Virus record (IMG/VR): IMGVR_UViG_3300042549_002778 | Span: 1-62,167 of that record | DNA: 62,167 nucleotides | Reading direction: 5' to 3' (one strand) | Origin: a virus | Shown here: in pieces, positions 21,419 through 30,311 of the stretch | Numbering within the stretch: the stretch's first letter is position 1 | Layout: every line of letters starts with the position of its first letter | The notes under the pieces: model-generated | What the model was told of the DNA's origin: nothing | Databases searched by the model: none | The model's input: only the letters and a program-made list of their open reading frames with translations | Translations under genes and position numbers: made by a program

Positions 21419-22896
21419 TGACAGATAATGCTATTATCACGGCTGCTCAAAATACTGTGATTGCTATTAATAATCTTGGCAAGAGTCTTTCGGGGCTAAG
21501 CGGACCCACAGGGCCGACTGGTTCAATTGGGCCAACTGGGCCAGGTATTGGAGCTACTGGCGCAACTGGGGCAACGGGTCCAACCGGTCCAAGCGCAATA
21601 GGGCCAACCGGTCCAATCGGCCCGACCGGCGCAATAGGGCCGACGGGTCCAAGCGGAGGCCCAGTCGGTCCGACTGGCTCCACAGGTCCTACAGGTGCAA
21701 TGGCAACCATTTTAGGAACAGTAAATGTTTTGTCTTTTGGAGCTGTAGGTGATGGTGTAAATAATGATACAACAGCATTTTCTAATGCTATATCATCCAT
21801 ATCTGCCGGAACAGTAATTGTCCCTCCCGGTTTGTATTTAATAGATCCTATAACTATTCCTTCTTATATAAATTTAGAAGGGACGACTGTAGGGCCATTT
21901 GATGGTGTAAATCCAACATCTTCAACGACTGCGCCTACCATAATTGCAAATTCCGATACAGCGTCTTTAATAACTTTGGATGGATATAAAAGCTCTGTTA
22001 TCAACCTATTGTTTTATTACAAAACAACTGGAGCAGCGGCCCAAGTAGATCCAACATCATCAACACCCACAAGCTTAAATCCTACAATATTAATGACATC
22101 TGCTGGAGGGCATTTTGTCAGTAACTGCACATTTGTAAACAGTTTTACTGCCATTAAAATAGAAGTTGGTCGCTGCACTGTTCAAAATTGTTTAATTGGG
22201 GCTTATTATCGCGGTATTTTAGTTGATGGAGCTTTAGATTGGGTAACAATTAGTAATGTTCAAAATCAAGTAATGTGGGATACTTATACTGGTCTTTCTT
22301 ATCCTCAAAATATTGATGCTTGGGTATTAAATAATGGAATTGCGTTAGAAGCGAAAAAATGTGATAGTTTAATAGTTAGTAATTTTAGTGTTTATTCTAG
22401 ATATTGCGGAATAGCATTTGAAGGATCTCTTGGAGATAATTGTTATGGTCGAGGAACAAATATTGATTTAGATTATGTTGCATATGGTGTATTAGCTACA
22501 ACAACAAATAATACCGGTGGTGGATTTAAAATCACAAACATGGATGTCGGCGCAAATATGTCTGGCATCGGAACTGTTGGGCAAGTTTCTGTTTATCTTC
22601 CGTCTGGTTCTGCTGAACCTGGAAATATTATATGGGAAAACGGCTCAATACGCGGAACTTGGGCATTTAATAGTGGCAAACCAGAAGTAAATGACGGAAG
22701 TATATGGATAAATAATATTAGAGGCATAGACGGAACTTATACCGTCGGTCAGTTGCCGTCGGCTTCATTATCCGGTTCTGGTGCAAAATTATTCGTAACT
22801 GATGCTTCTGCGACAACATTTGCCTCAATTGTAGTTGGTGGCGGGTCGAACAAAGTGCCAGTTTATTCGGACGGAACAGATTGGAGAATCGGATAA
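21418..22896 (+). CDS. tail spike with collagen-like stalk and beta-helix
   Basis: A 492-residue protein. After a helical N-terminus ([19 protein letters not shown]) comes a short GPTG collagen-like stalk (about 30-95). Then [21 protein letters not shown] opens a right-handed beta-helix of the pectate-lyase/tailspike family running to about residue 430. A compact C-terminal piece ([20 protein letters not shown]) may be a trimerisation tip. The helix domain is AT-rich compared with the stalk. It is smaller than the spike at 8516-12229 and probably gives a second receptor specificity. Confidence 0.75.
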   Translation: MTDNAIITAAQNTVIAINNLGKSLSGLSGPTGPTGSIGPTGPGIGATGATGATGPTGPSAIGPTGPIGPTGAIGPTGPSGGPVGPTGSTGPTGAMATILGTVNVLSFGAVGDGVNNDTTAFSNAISSISAGTVIVPPGLYLIDPITIPSYINLEGTTVGPFDGVNPTSSTTAPTIIANSDTASLITLDGYKSSVINLLFYYKTTGAAAQVDPTSSTPTSLNPTILMTSAGGHFVSNCTFVNSFTAIKIEVGRCTVQNCLIGAYYRGILVDGALDWVTISNVQNQVMWDTYTGLSYPQNIDAWVLNNGIALEAKKCDSLIVSNFSVYSRYCGIAFEGSLGDNCYGRGTNIDLDYVAYGVLATTTNNTGGGFKITNMDVGANMSGIGTVGQVSVYLPSGSAEPGNIIWENGSIRGTWAFNSGKPEVNDGSIWINNIRGIDGTYTVGQLPSASLSGSGAKLFVTDASATTFASIVVGGGSNKVPVYSDGTDWRIG

Positions 22897-23429
22897 TGCC
22901 GCTTTTAAAAGGCAAAAGTCAGAAGACGATATCCTCAAATATCTCTGAACTGATGCATACCGGACGCCCCCAGAAACAGGCCATAGCCATAGCTTTAGAC
23001 GCTGCGCGACGGTCAAGAGCCTCTGGCGGCGCGAATAAAAAGGTGTTTCATGGCCCAATCGTCACGCCAATCCCCGGAAGGACTGATCGGCTTCCTATCC
23101 ATGTGTATTCTGGAAGCTACGTCATTCCTGCGGATATTGTTTCCGGTCTAGGCGAAGGCAATACGCTGGCTGGCTACGAGGCCATAAAGCGTATGTTTGG
23201 CCATCATCTGAAATCCAAATATGGCGTTCGCGGCTCCTATCACGAAAGCAGGGACATTGTTCCTGTTATCGTTGCTGGCGGCGAATACATTTTGACCCCG
23301 GAAGAGGTGGAGATTGCGGGGAATGGTGATCTTGATAACGGTCACGCCATTCTGGATGCGTTTGTAAAATCACAGAGGCTCAAATTGAGAAAGAAGCTGG
23401 CAAAGTTACCGGGCCCGGCGAAGGATTAG
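22896..23429 (+). CDS. conserved phage protein with basic N-terminal domain
   Basis: A 177-residue protein; the ATG at 22896 overlaps the spike stop (TAATG) and has GGAGAATC upstream. Residues 1-45 (KGKSQKTISSNISELMHTGR, then QKQAIAIALDAARR) form a basic helical module I have seen repeatedly in environmental phages. It is followed by RASGGANKKVFHGP, a GG motif. The rest (RLPIHVYSGSYVIPADIVSGL, PVIVAGGEYILTPEEV) is a conserved virion-region domain of unknown function. Confidence 0.62.
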   Translation: MPLLKGKSQKTISSNISELMHTGRPQKQAIAIALDAARRSRASGGANKKVFHGPIVTPIPGRTDRLPIHVYSGSYVIPADIVSGLGEGNTLAGYEAIKRMFGHHLKSKYGVRGSYHESRDIVPVIVAGGEYILTPEEVEIAGNGDLDNGHAILDAFVKSQRLKLRKKLAKLPGPAKD

Positions 23430-23430
23430 A

Positions 23431-23901
23431 ATGGATATGGAACTGCAAAAGTGCCCTGACGTAAGATTGGCTGAATTAGACGATCTTCCAGAACTGATGC
23501 GTTTGACAAAGATAGCCTGCGACGAAGACGCCCAACATAGTTATGACGCCGAAAAAGTTCTTGGCGTTTTGCGCCTTCACTTTGAAAAGCGCGGCGGTGT
23601 CGTTGGCGTCATTGGCGACAGGGGCAAGGAATTAAAAGCCTACATCATTATGGTGATAAACGAGGTTTGGTATAGCCGGGACTCTCATGTCCAGGAACTA
23701 AGCCTGTTTGTTGCGCCCAATCATCGTAGGTCAAACTACGCCAAACAGCTTATGCAGTTTAGCAAGCAAACGTCAGATGTCCTTAATCTGGACCTCACGA
23801 TTGGCGTTTTGTCTAACGAAAGAACGGCTCCTAAAGTCCGTCTGTATCAGCGTCAGTTCCCATCGGCGGGAGCTTTCTTCGTTTATTCTCCTAAGAATTA
23901 A
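23431..23901 (+). CDS. GNAT-family acetyltransferase-like protein
   Basis: A 156-residue protein with the GNAT outline: an N-terminal strand-helix (DVRLAELDDLPELMRLTKIA), a central strand pair with VQELSLFVAP followed by NHRRSNYAKQLMQFSK in place of the acetyl-CoA loop (usual R/Q-x-x-G-x-G/A; the glycines are poorly kept), and C-terminal LYQRQFPSAGAFFVYS. It would transfer an acyl group to a protein or small molecule. The degenerate loop leaves activity uncertain; it may be a structural relic. It lies between two virion genes. Confidence 0.62.
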   Translation: MDMELQKCPDVRLAELDDLPELMRLTKIACDEDAQHSYDAEKVLGVLRLHFEKRGGVVGVIGDRGKELKAYIIMVINEVWYSRDSHVQELSLFVAPNHRRSNYAKQLMQFSKQTSDVLNLDLTIGVLSNERTAPKVRLYQRQFPSAGAFFVYSPKN

Positions 23902-23912
23902 GGGCTAATATC

Positions 23913-26900
23913 ATGGGCAGCAAGGGCAGCGGCGGTGGTTCAAACCAAATGGGGTTCCAGGCAACTACGTCGACCTATACGCCAAACCCTGAAGCCATGG
24001 CGGCATATCGTAACGCCCTTGGAATGGCCGAAAACGTCGCTCAAATTCCATTTGAGCAATATCAGGGTCAAATGCTTGCCGGCTTTACGCCAGATCAGTT
24101 GGCTGCTTTTCAGGGCACGCGAGAGATGCAGGGCATGGCCCAGCCTTACATCAACGCGGCGGCTGGAGCGGTTAACAGGTCGCTTATGATGGCTGATCCC
24201 CGCAACTTCACGCCGGCTGCTCTCCAGCAATATTACAATCCATATCAGCAGAACGTCATTGAATCGACGCAACGCATGATGGAACAGCAGAACGCCCAGC
24301 AACAGGCTGACCTGACTGCCCGTGCTATTCAGCAGGGCGCGTATGGCGGCGATCGGTCTGGCGTTGCGCGCGCAGCCCTTATGGGTCAGCAGGCTCTTGC
24401 AAATCAGCAAGTCCTTTCTGGTCTTCAGCAACAGGGATACCAGCAAGCGGTTAGCCAGTATAATCAGCAACAGCAGCAGGCTATTGGCGCTGCGCAACAA
24501 GGCGCTTACAGCCTTGGTCAGCTTGGACTACAGGGTCAGCAGGCCGCCCTTCAGGGCATTCAGGCCCTGCTTGGCACAGGCGGGATGCAGCAGCAGCTTG
24601 GCCAGCAGCAGCTTTCTGCGGCTTACAATCAGTTCATGCAGGCGCGTGCTTACCCGTATCAGCAGGCCAATTTCTATGCTGGCATTGCGTCTGGCATTGC
24701 GCCAAACATGGGCGGCACAACCAATACTTTTGGCATCGGCAATAGCCAGACACAGCAACAGCAGGCGTCTGGCGGCGGTGGTGGCGCTGGCTTGATTTCG
24801 TCTGCGCTTTCGTTCTTGCCGATGCTTCTAGGCGGGTCGGATCGAGATGATAAAACTGATATCAAATATATCGGAAGGCACCCGGAAACCGGCGAAAGGC
24901 TTTATGAGTATCGCTATAAGGGAGATCCCAAAACCTATCCCAAGGTTGTTGGCCCAATGGCGCAGGACATCGAGAAAGACGAGCCTGAGCGCGTCCATGA
25001 GATTGGTGGCCATAAGGTCGTTGAGGGTCTTGGGCACTTAAAGCCCAGCGAAAGAGAAGGTCGCGCCGATGGCGGCGGGGCTTATGGCTCTTATAATGTC
25101 GATCCGTATGCCTATCAGCAGCCGGCTTATCAGGCTGACCAGCGATTTGATCCCGGATTCCAGACGGGGCTTAATGCCGTCATTGATCCGGCTATGGCGA
25201 ATGAGATCGCCCGCAGCCGTTGGGTTTCTCAGAATCCAGATCAAAGCCAGAGCGATCAGGCTGTTAACGAGCAGATGCAATACCGTAACCCGGAATTTAA
25301 TCTGTTCCCGTATTTTCAGGAAGGCGAGCATTCGCAGAGCCCGTTTGACGGCAACGCAGAACGTCCACAGATGTATGCCGACGGCGGTGGAGTTGGCGGA
25401 TTTGGCGATCTGATTAAAGCCAAGTCGCCGTTTGGTGCGGCCAATGAATATATTGAGGCCCTGCCTATTACTCCCGGCAAGGCTCATATCCCTGAGCCTC
25501 CCAAGATGAATTGGCTTCCGGGTCTTCCGGGTGGCGGTCCTTCGTCCAGTGGCGGGGGCGGCGGTGGCGGCGGCGGCGGATCGCCCAAGCTCCCCAAGCT
25601 AGGCGGTTCAAAGGCGGCTTCTGCCGGTGCGCACGCCCCGGATGCGGCTATGGCTGGTGAACATGCGGCGGCGGCTGCTCCGGCAACCCATGATGCGGCG
25701 GCTCATGCTCCGGCGATGGATATGGGCTCCGCTCCTGCGCCTGCCATGGATGCTGGTCTTGGCGGTATGGGTGGAATGGGTGGCGGGCTGGAAAATATCT
25801 TTTCCGGCCTTGGCGGCATTCTCCCGATGTTTAATCGTGGCGGTCGCGCGCCCAAGGCGGATGGCGGCGCGGGCGGAATGGGTTCCAGCGGCTTCGCGGG
25901 CGCTCTTGGTCCGGGCGCTGGCGCAATCCCCGGCGTGATTGGAGAGCCCGGCAGCGGCACGCTTGGGTCTCTGACTTCTGATATTGGCGGCGCTCCCACC
26001 AAGGGTCCAATGGGCGACATGTCCTATAAGGGCTGGCTTGGCCGCGCTATGGAGCTTGATCCCGGTCGTCAGACGACGCCGGAAGAACAGGGTCAGCCTT
26101 CGCTTCCCAAACCCGGTTCTCAGCCGCCGCGGCAGTGGATGCCGGGCGAGTCTCAAAGCAAGGTGATTGGAAATCAAAACGAAGGCATTAACCCCATGCT
26201 TATGATGGGCATGGGCAAAATGGGTAGCGGGCTTGCCCTTGCCTCTATCATTGGCCAGCAGCAGGCTCAGCAAAACGCCTCCACAATGCAGAAAGAGGCG
26301 CAGGCCAAGCGCGCGGAGATCCTTGCCAAACCTCAGACGCCGGCTGGATATTCCACTTCTCTGGCGAGCAATATTGTCAATCCCCGCACGGGCCTGTTTA
26401 ATGTAAACTATGGCACGTATTACATGCCGCCTTACGCGGCTGGCGGTCGGGTCGGTAAGGCTAATGGTGGAGGCTTTAATTACGGCCCCTCAATGCAGCT
26501 TTACTACGACATGATTAATTCTGGTAAAATGACCCCGGAGGCTGCGGCTGGTTACGCCGGAAACTTCTCATATGAGGCTTCCGGTCGCGGTAAGAACCAG
26601 ATCAATCCTGCGGCTGTCGAGGGCGGTCAGCCCTTTAACAAGGCTGGCATTGGATATGCGCAATGGACGAATGCTCATCGCGGAAATCTTGGTCGCCACA
26701 GCGACTTCCTGAATTTTGCAAAACAAACTGGTCAGCCGTGGAATACGCATCTTGCCAACCTTGATTATTTTAACAAGGAGCGGTCTGAAAATCCGTTTGT
26801 TATGCGTGCTGATGAAAAGGTTCAGGCACAACCAACAATTCGTGAAGCCGCTACTCATGTCATGCAGGACTATGAGCGTCCGGGTGCGGCGGAGGCGGCG

Positions 26901-29900
26901 AAGTCTCTGCATCATCGGATCGGCATGGCTGAGCATATTGGCGACATCGCGCAGGCAGGAAATCCGTTTGAGGGCACTGCCCTTGCTGAGGAATCGGCTC
27001 GCAGTAATCAGGTGCTTGCTGAAGATCATCCTGAATTTACGACCGGCGGCCAGTTTGCGGAAGGTGGTCGTGTTTACATGGCGCGCGGTGGCGGCTTGGA
27101 TGAGCGCACTTCGGCCCTTGCCAATCGGGCAATGAACTATTTCCTTAGCAAAGGCTACTCAAAGGCTGCTGCTGCGGGAATCGTTGGAAATCTTATCCAT
27201 GAAAGCGGTGGTCATTTAAATCCTGCCGCTCATGGCGATTTAAGTCTTGGCGCGGCGCGTTCGGCTTGGGGCATTGGTCAGTGGCGTGAGAACAGGTTCA
27301 GAAATCTTCAGAATTTTGCAAAGGCCATTGGCCGGGATTGGAAAGATTTTGATACGCAGCTTGCCTTTGTTGATCGCGAGCTAAAGTCTGATTACCGGAA
27401 TGCCTATCGAGGGATCACAAGCGCCCGGACGCCGCAAGAAGCGGCTGCGCAGATGATGATGTATTACGAAATCCCGCAACATCGCGTTGCCGGAGTTCCG
27501 TCTACATATAGGGGCTGGGGTCAGCGCGCCAATCTTGCTTCGATGCTTGGCGGTCAGGAATACAGCCCGACTTCAGCCGGTTCCTATGGCGCTCCTGCGA
27601 CGGCACCGATCAGAACATTGGCTGTCCGTCCCCTTACCGGGGAGCGTGCGGGGGTTGTCGCGTCGGATAATCAGCCGACTCCTGCTCCTGCGCCCGTTCG
27701 TGCGGCTGCGCCTGCCTCGCCTTATCCCGGAAGCAACCTGAACCGGATCAATCCCGCCGACCCGTCTGGACCTCTTTTGGGAGATCCTGCGCCAAAGGTT
27801 GTCCCGGCGACCGCCCCGGCTGAGCCAAAGCCCGGATTTAATCTGGCCAGTTTAAGCCCCATCAGCGCGGCCTATGCCAGTGATCGTGGTGTTTATCCGC
27901 CGTCGCGGTTTGAAGGCCCGCCTATGTCGCGTGGGCCGGCTGAGCAGCGTATTATGAACCGTGGGCTTGATGTCGGTTATGGCCCTGATCACGACACGTA
28001 TGGTCCGGGAATTTCTGAGGTTGAGGGTATCCGCACGCAGTTTGGCCAGACGCCTTATCAGAGGTCCATGCTGGCTGAAACTCCGTATGCCCAGACCATG
28101 GTTGGCGCTCCGCTAAGCCCATTTGACGATGGTTCTGGATTTAGCGAGGAAAAAGAAGTCGTCTCCGCTGACCGTAAAGAAGCGCCCAAGGCTCCCGCGT
28201 CCAAATCTGGAGAGGGTCCATATTGGGGCGATTACCGTGATTATGAGCCGTGGAAATCTGACCCCATCGGTGGGTTCTTTGATGAGTTAACCGGAGATCG
28301 CCCGCATTCCGCGCATAAGGGCGCGTCAATGTATGACACTGGCGCTGGCGAGACGCAGGGCGGTGGTTTTGATATTCTCAAAGAATTGGGCTTTGCCGAT
28401 GGCGGCGCGGCTGAGACGGATGCGGATAAAACACGCAAACGCCCCGGTGTAAGCAGCACGTTTGATCCTCTTGGGTCATTGCCGGAGAGATTGGCTGCTG
28501 AGCAGTTGCAGCGGATGTCAATCAACCCGAATACGCCCGCGAAGCGCCCCGGCTGGGGAAGTTCTTTTGACACGCTTGGTTCGTTGCCAGAGCGACTTGC
28601 GATGGAGCAGCGCGCCAAAATGGCGGCGGAACGTCCCGTCTACCGTCAAGATCCGAATTTCCGACCGACCTATCATGCCAACATGGGTCCGATGGTATCG
28701 GAAATGACGCAACGTCAGCTTCCTGATTGGAATCCAAACATTCCGGCTCAGCAGGGCGGTTATCCTTCAACCATTGGTCAAATGTATCCGGTTGAAAGTG
28801 TCGTGGCTGAGCAGGCTCCGCAGCCTACCCCCGCATCTGGCGCAGGGGCAGAGATGCCCGCTCCGGCGGCTTCTCAGGGTGCCCGTTCGGCCCCGCAAGC
28901 CGGTTCTCAAGGCGAAAATGGTGGCCCGTATTGGGGTGATTATCGCGATTACGAGCCGTGGCGCTCCGATCCGATTGGATTGGCTTTTGACCAGATTATG
29001 GGTGAAAAGCCGCATTCTTCCCACAAGGGTGCGTCAATGTGGGATGTTGGCGGTGGTGAAACCGCTCCCGCAAGCCTTGGCGACCTGTTCAGGCAGTTTG
29101 GTGGTCGCGTAAAGATGCAGGATGGCGGTGATCCGCTTGCTGGCCTTGATTCTGAATTGTTCAGTCAGGAGCCCATGGCAGATGATCTTGCCGGGTTTTC
29201 CCCGCAGGCGCTTGCTGAAGCTACTGCGCCAGAATCGGAAGAGCCAATTGTAGCCACTGACAGGCAGGAACAGCCTGTTCAGCCGGCGGCAAAACAGGGC
29301 CTTGGTGGTCTTCGTTCCCCCATTACGGGACAGCCCATGGAGTTTGGTCCCTTGTCGCAGGCCATGCTTGCGGCTGGCCTTGGCATGATGGCTTCGGATC
29401 GCGTTAATCCGCTTCAGGCGATTGGCGAAGGCGGATTGCGTGGACTTGAGTATTATCAGGAAGCAAAAGCTGGCGAGAGAGCAAGAGAAGCCGCTAATGA
29501 GCGTCTTAGCCATCAGCGCGCCAAAGAACGCGCTGACGAGCTTTATCGTCAGAACGCTCTTGAGCTTCGCCGTAATCTTCTGGAAGCCCAAGAAAGAGCC
29601 AGGATTGCAAACGAAAAGCGTCTGGAGTTGCAAAGTAGCCCTGATTACAAGGCTCGCGTTGCTCAAGAAGCGGCTGAAGCCAAGAAACTTGCTGACATTG
29701 GAATCAAAACTCAAGAAGATGCCATGTCGGCGCAGGGCAATATTTCGCGTCTTAGCAACTTTGAAAAGGCTCTTGAAGAAGCGCGTTTCAGGACCGGCGC
29801 AGGGGCTTCTGTTGAGCTTGCGCTTCGTCGTGGCGCGGCTGCTCTTGGCTATGGAGACGAGGAAGCCGTCCAGCTTATGGGTGACTTTGAGTCTGGAGCA

Positions 29901-30311
29901 ATCAAAGATTTGCTGACAAACGCTGGTGGATCGCTTGGTGCTGGTATCTCCCGCTCTGACGCTGAAACCCTCGCCAAGATGTCCACAAGTCTGTCCAAAT
30001 CTCCGGCTGAAAACCTTAGCGCCATTCGCGCGGCGAAAGCGGTTGAACAGCGCAAAATTGATATTGCTGAGTTCCAGCGGCAATATCGTGAAGCCCATGG
30101 CGGGGTTCTTGATGGAAATTATTACAATGAGCTTTCCAAATGGGCGGCTGCGCATCCGATAACAGCTACATTGGGACAGACAAAATCCAAAGAAAGCAAG
30201 TCTTCAGGACAATCGGAATCAGCTCCTTCGTCTCAAAAAGTGATCATTAATCCTGTGACAAAAGAGCGTATGAGACTGAACGCTGCGGGCACTGGATGGG
30301 AGAAATTCTAA
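23913..30311 (+). CDS. giant virion protein with two tail-lysozyme domains
   Basis: A 2132-residue protein, probably an ejected or tail-internal protein. Residues 30-270 are extremely Gln/Ala-rich. About 309-376 (DDKTDIKYIGRHPETGERLYEYRYKGD, shown in part as key residues) resembles an intramolecular-chaperone/S74 segment. Ala/Gly/Pro linkers follow. About 860-995 and 1066-1216 are two related lysozyme-like domains (AAGYAGNFSYEASGR and AAGIVGNLIHESGGH carry the Glu), like phage tail lysozymes. The C-terminal 300 residues are helical. GG motifs (FADGGA, FAEGGRV, QFGGRVKMQDGG) punctuate the linkers. It would digest peptidoglycan during DNA entry. Confidence 0.72.
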   Translation: MGSKGSGGGSNQMGFQATTSTYTPNPEAMAAYRNALGMAENVAQIPFEQYQGQMLAGFTPDQLAAFQGTREMQGMAQPYINAAAGAVNRSLMMADPRNFTPAALQQYYNPYQQNVIESTQRMMEQQNAQQQADLTARAIQQGAYGGDRSGVARAALMGQQALANQQVLSGLQQQGYQQAVSQYNQQQQQAIGAAQQGAYSLGQLGLQGQQAALQGIQALLGTGGMQQQLGQQQLSAAYNQFMQARAYPYQQANFYAGIASGIAPNMGGTTNTFGIGNSQTQQQQASGGGGGAGLISSALSFLPMLLGGSDRDDKTDIKYIGRHPETGERLYEYRYKGDPKTYPKVVGPMAQDIEKDEPERVHEIGGHKVVEGLGHLKPSEREGRADGGGAYGSYNVDPYAYQQPAYQADQRFDPGFQTGLNAVIDPAMANEIARSRWVSQNPDQSQSDQAVNEQMQYRNPEFNLFPYFQEGEHSQSPFDGNAERPQMYADGGGVGGFGDLIKAKSPFGAANEYIEALPITPGKAHIPEPPKMNWLPGLPGGGPSSSGGGGGGGGGGSPKLPKLGGSKAASAGAHAPDAAMAGEHAAAAAPATHDAAAHAPAMDMGSAPAPAMDAGLGGMGGMGGGLENIFSGLGGILPMFNRGGRAPKADGGAGGMGSSGFAGALGPGAGAIPGVIGEPGSGTLGSLTSDIGGAPTKGPMGDMSYKGWLGRAMELDPGRQTTPEEQGQPSLPKPGSQPPRQWMPGESQSKVIGNQNEGINPMLMMGMGKMGSGLALASIIGQQQAQQNASTMQKEAQAKRAEILAKPQTPAGYSTSLASNIVNPRTGLFNVNYGTYYMPPYAAGGRVGKANGGGFNYGPSMQLYYDMINSGKMTPEAAAGYAGNFSYEASGRGKNQINPAAVEGGQPFNKAGIGYAQWTNAHRGNLGRHSDFLNFAKQTGQPWNTHLANLDYFNKERSENPFVMRADEKVQAQPTIREAATHVMQDYERPGAAEAAKSLHHRIGMAEHIGDIAQAGNPFEGTALAEESARSNQVLAEDHPEFTTGGQFAEGGRVYMARGGGLDERTSALANRAMNYFLSKGYSKAAAAGIVGNLIHESGGHLNPAAHGDLSLGAARSAWGIGQWRENRFRNLQNFAKAIGRDWKDFDTQLAFVDRELKSDYRNAYRGITSARTPQEAAAQMMMYYEIPQHRVAGVPSTYRGWGQRANLASMLGGQEYSPTSAGSYGAPATAPIRTLAVRPLTGERAGVVASDNQPTPAPAPVRAAAPASPYPGSNLNRINPADPSGPLLGDPAPKVVPATAPAEPKPGFNLASLSPISAAYASDRGVYPPSRFEGPPMSRGPAEQRIMNRGLDVGYGPDHDTYGPGISEVEGIRTQFGQTPYQRSMLAETPYAQTMVGAPLSPFDDGSGFSEEKEVVSADRKEAPKAPASKSGEGPYWGDYRDYEPWKSDPIGGFFDELTGDRPHSAHKGASMYDTGAGETQGGGFDILKELGFADGGAAETDADKTRKRPGVSSTFDPLGSLPERLAAEQLQRMSINPNTPAKRPGWGSSFDTLGSLPERLAMEQRAKMAAERPVYRQDPNFRPTYHANMGPMVSEMTQRQLPDWNPNIPAQQGGYPSTIGQMYPVESVVAEQAPQPTPASGAGAEMPAPAASQGARSAPQAGSQGENGGPYWGDYRDYEPWRSDPIGLAFDQIMGEKPHSSHKGASMWDVGGGETAPASLGDLFRQFGGRVKMQDGGDPLAGLDSELFSQEPMADDLAGFSPQALAEATAPESEEPIVATDRQEQPVQPAAKQGLGGLRSPITGQPMEFGPLSQAMLAAGLGMMASDRVNPLQAIGEGGLRGLEYYQEAKAGERAREAANERLSHQRAKERADELYRQNALELRRNLLEAQERARIANEKRLELQSSPDYKARVAQEAAEAKKLADIGIKTQEDAMSAQGNISRLSNFEKALEEARFRTGAGASVELALRRGAAALGYGDEEAVQLMGDFESGAIKDLLTNAGGSLGAGISRSDAETLAKMSTSLSKSPAENLSAIRAAKAVEQRKIDIAEFQRQYREAHGGVLDGNYYNELSKWAAAHPITATLGQTKSKESKSSGQSESAPSSQKVIINPVTKERMRLNAAGTGWEKF
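28216..29059 (+). repeat. duplicated segments inside the giant virion gene
   Basis: Two coding repeats occur here. A 46-codon module beginning GPYWGDYRDYEPW lies at about 28216-28355 and again at about 28921-29059, with 33 or so residues conserved by eye, including DPIG and HKGAS. Between them an FD.LGSLPERLA.EQ unit occurs twice (about 28441-28515 and 28546-28615). The copies suggest internal duplication that lengthened this region. Confidence 0.8.
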
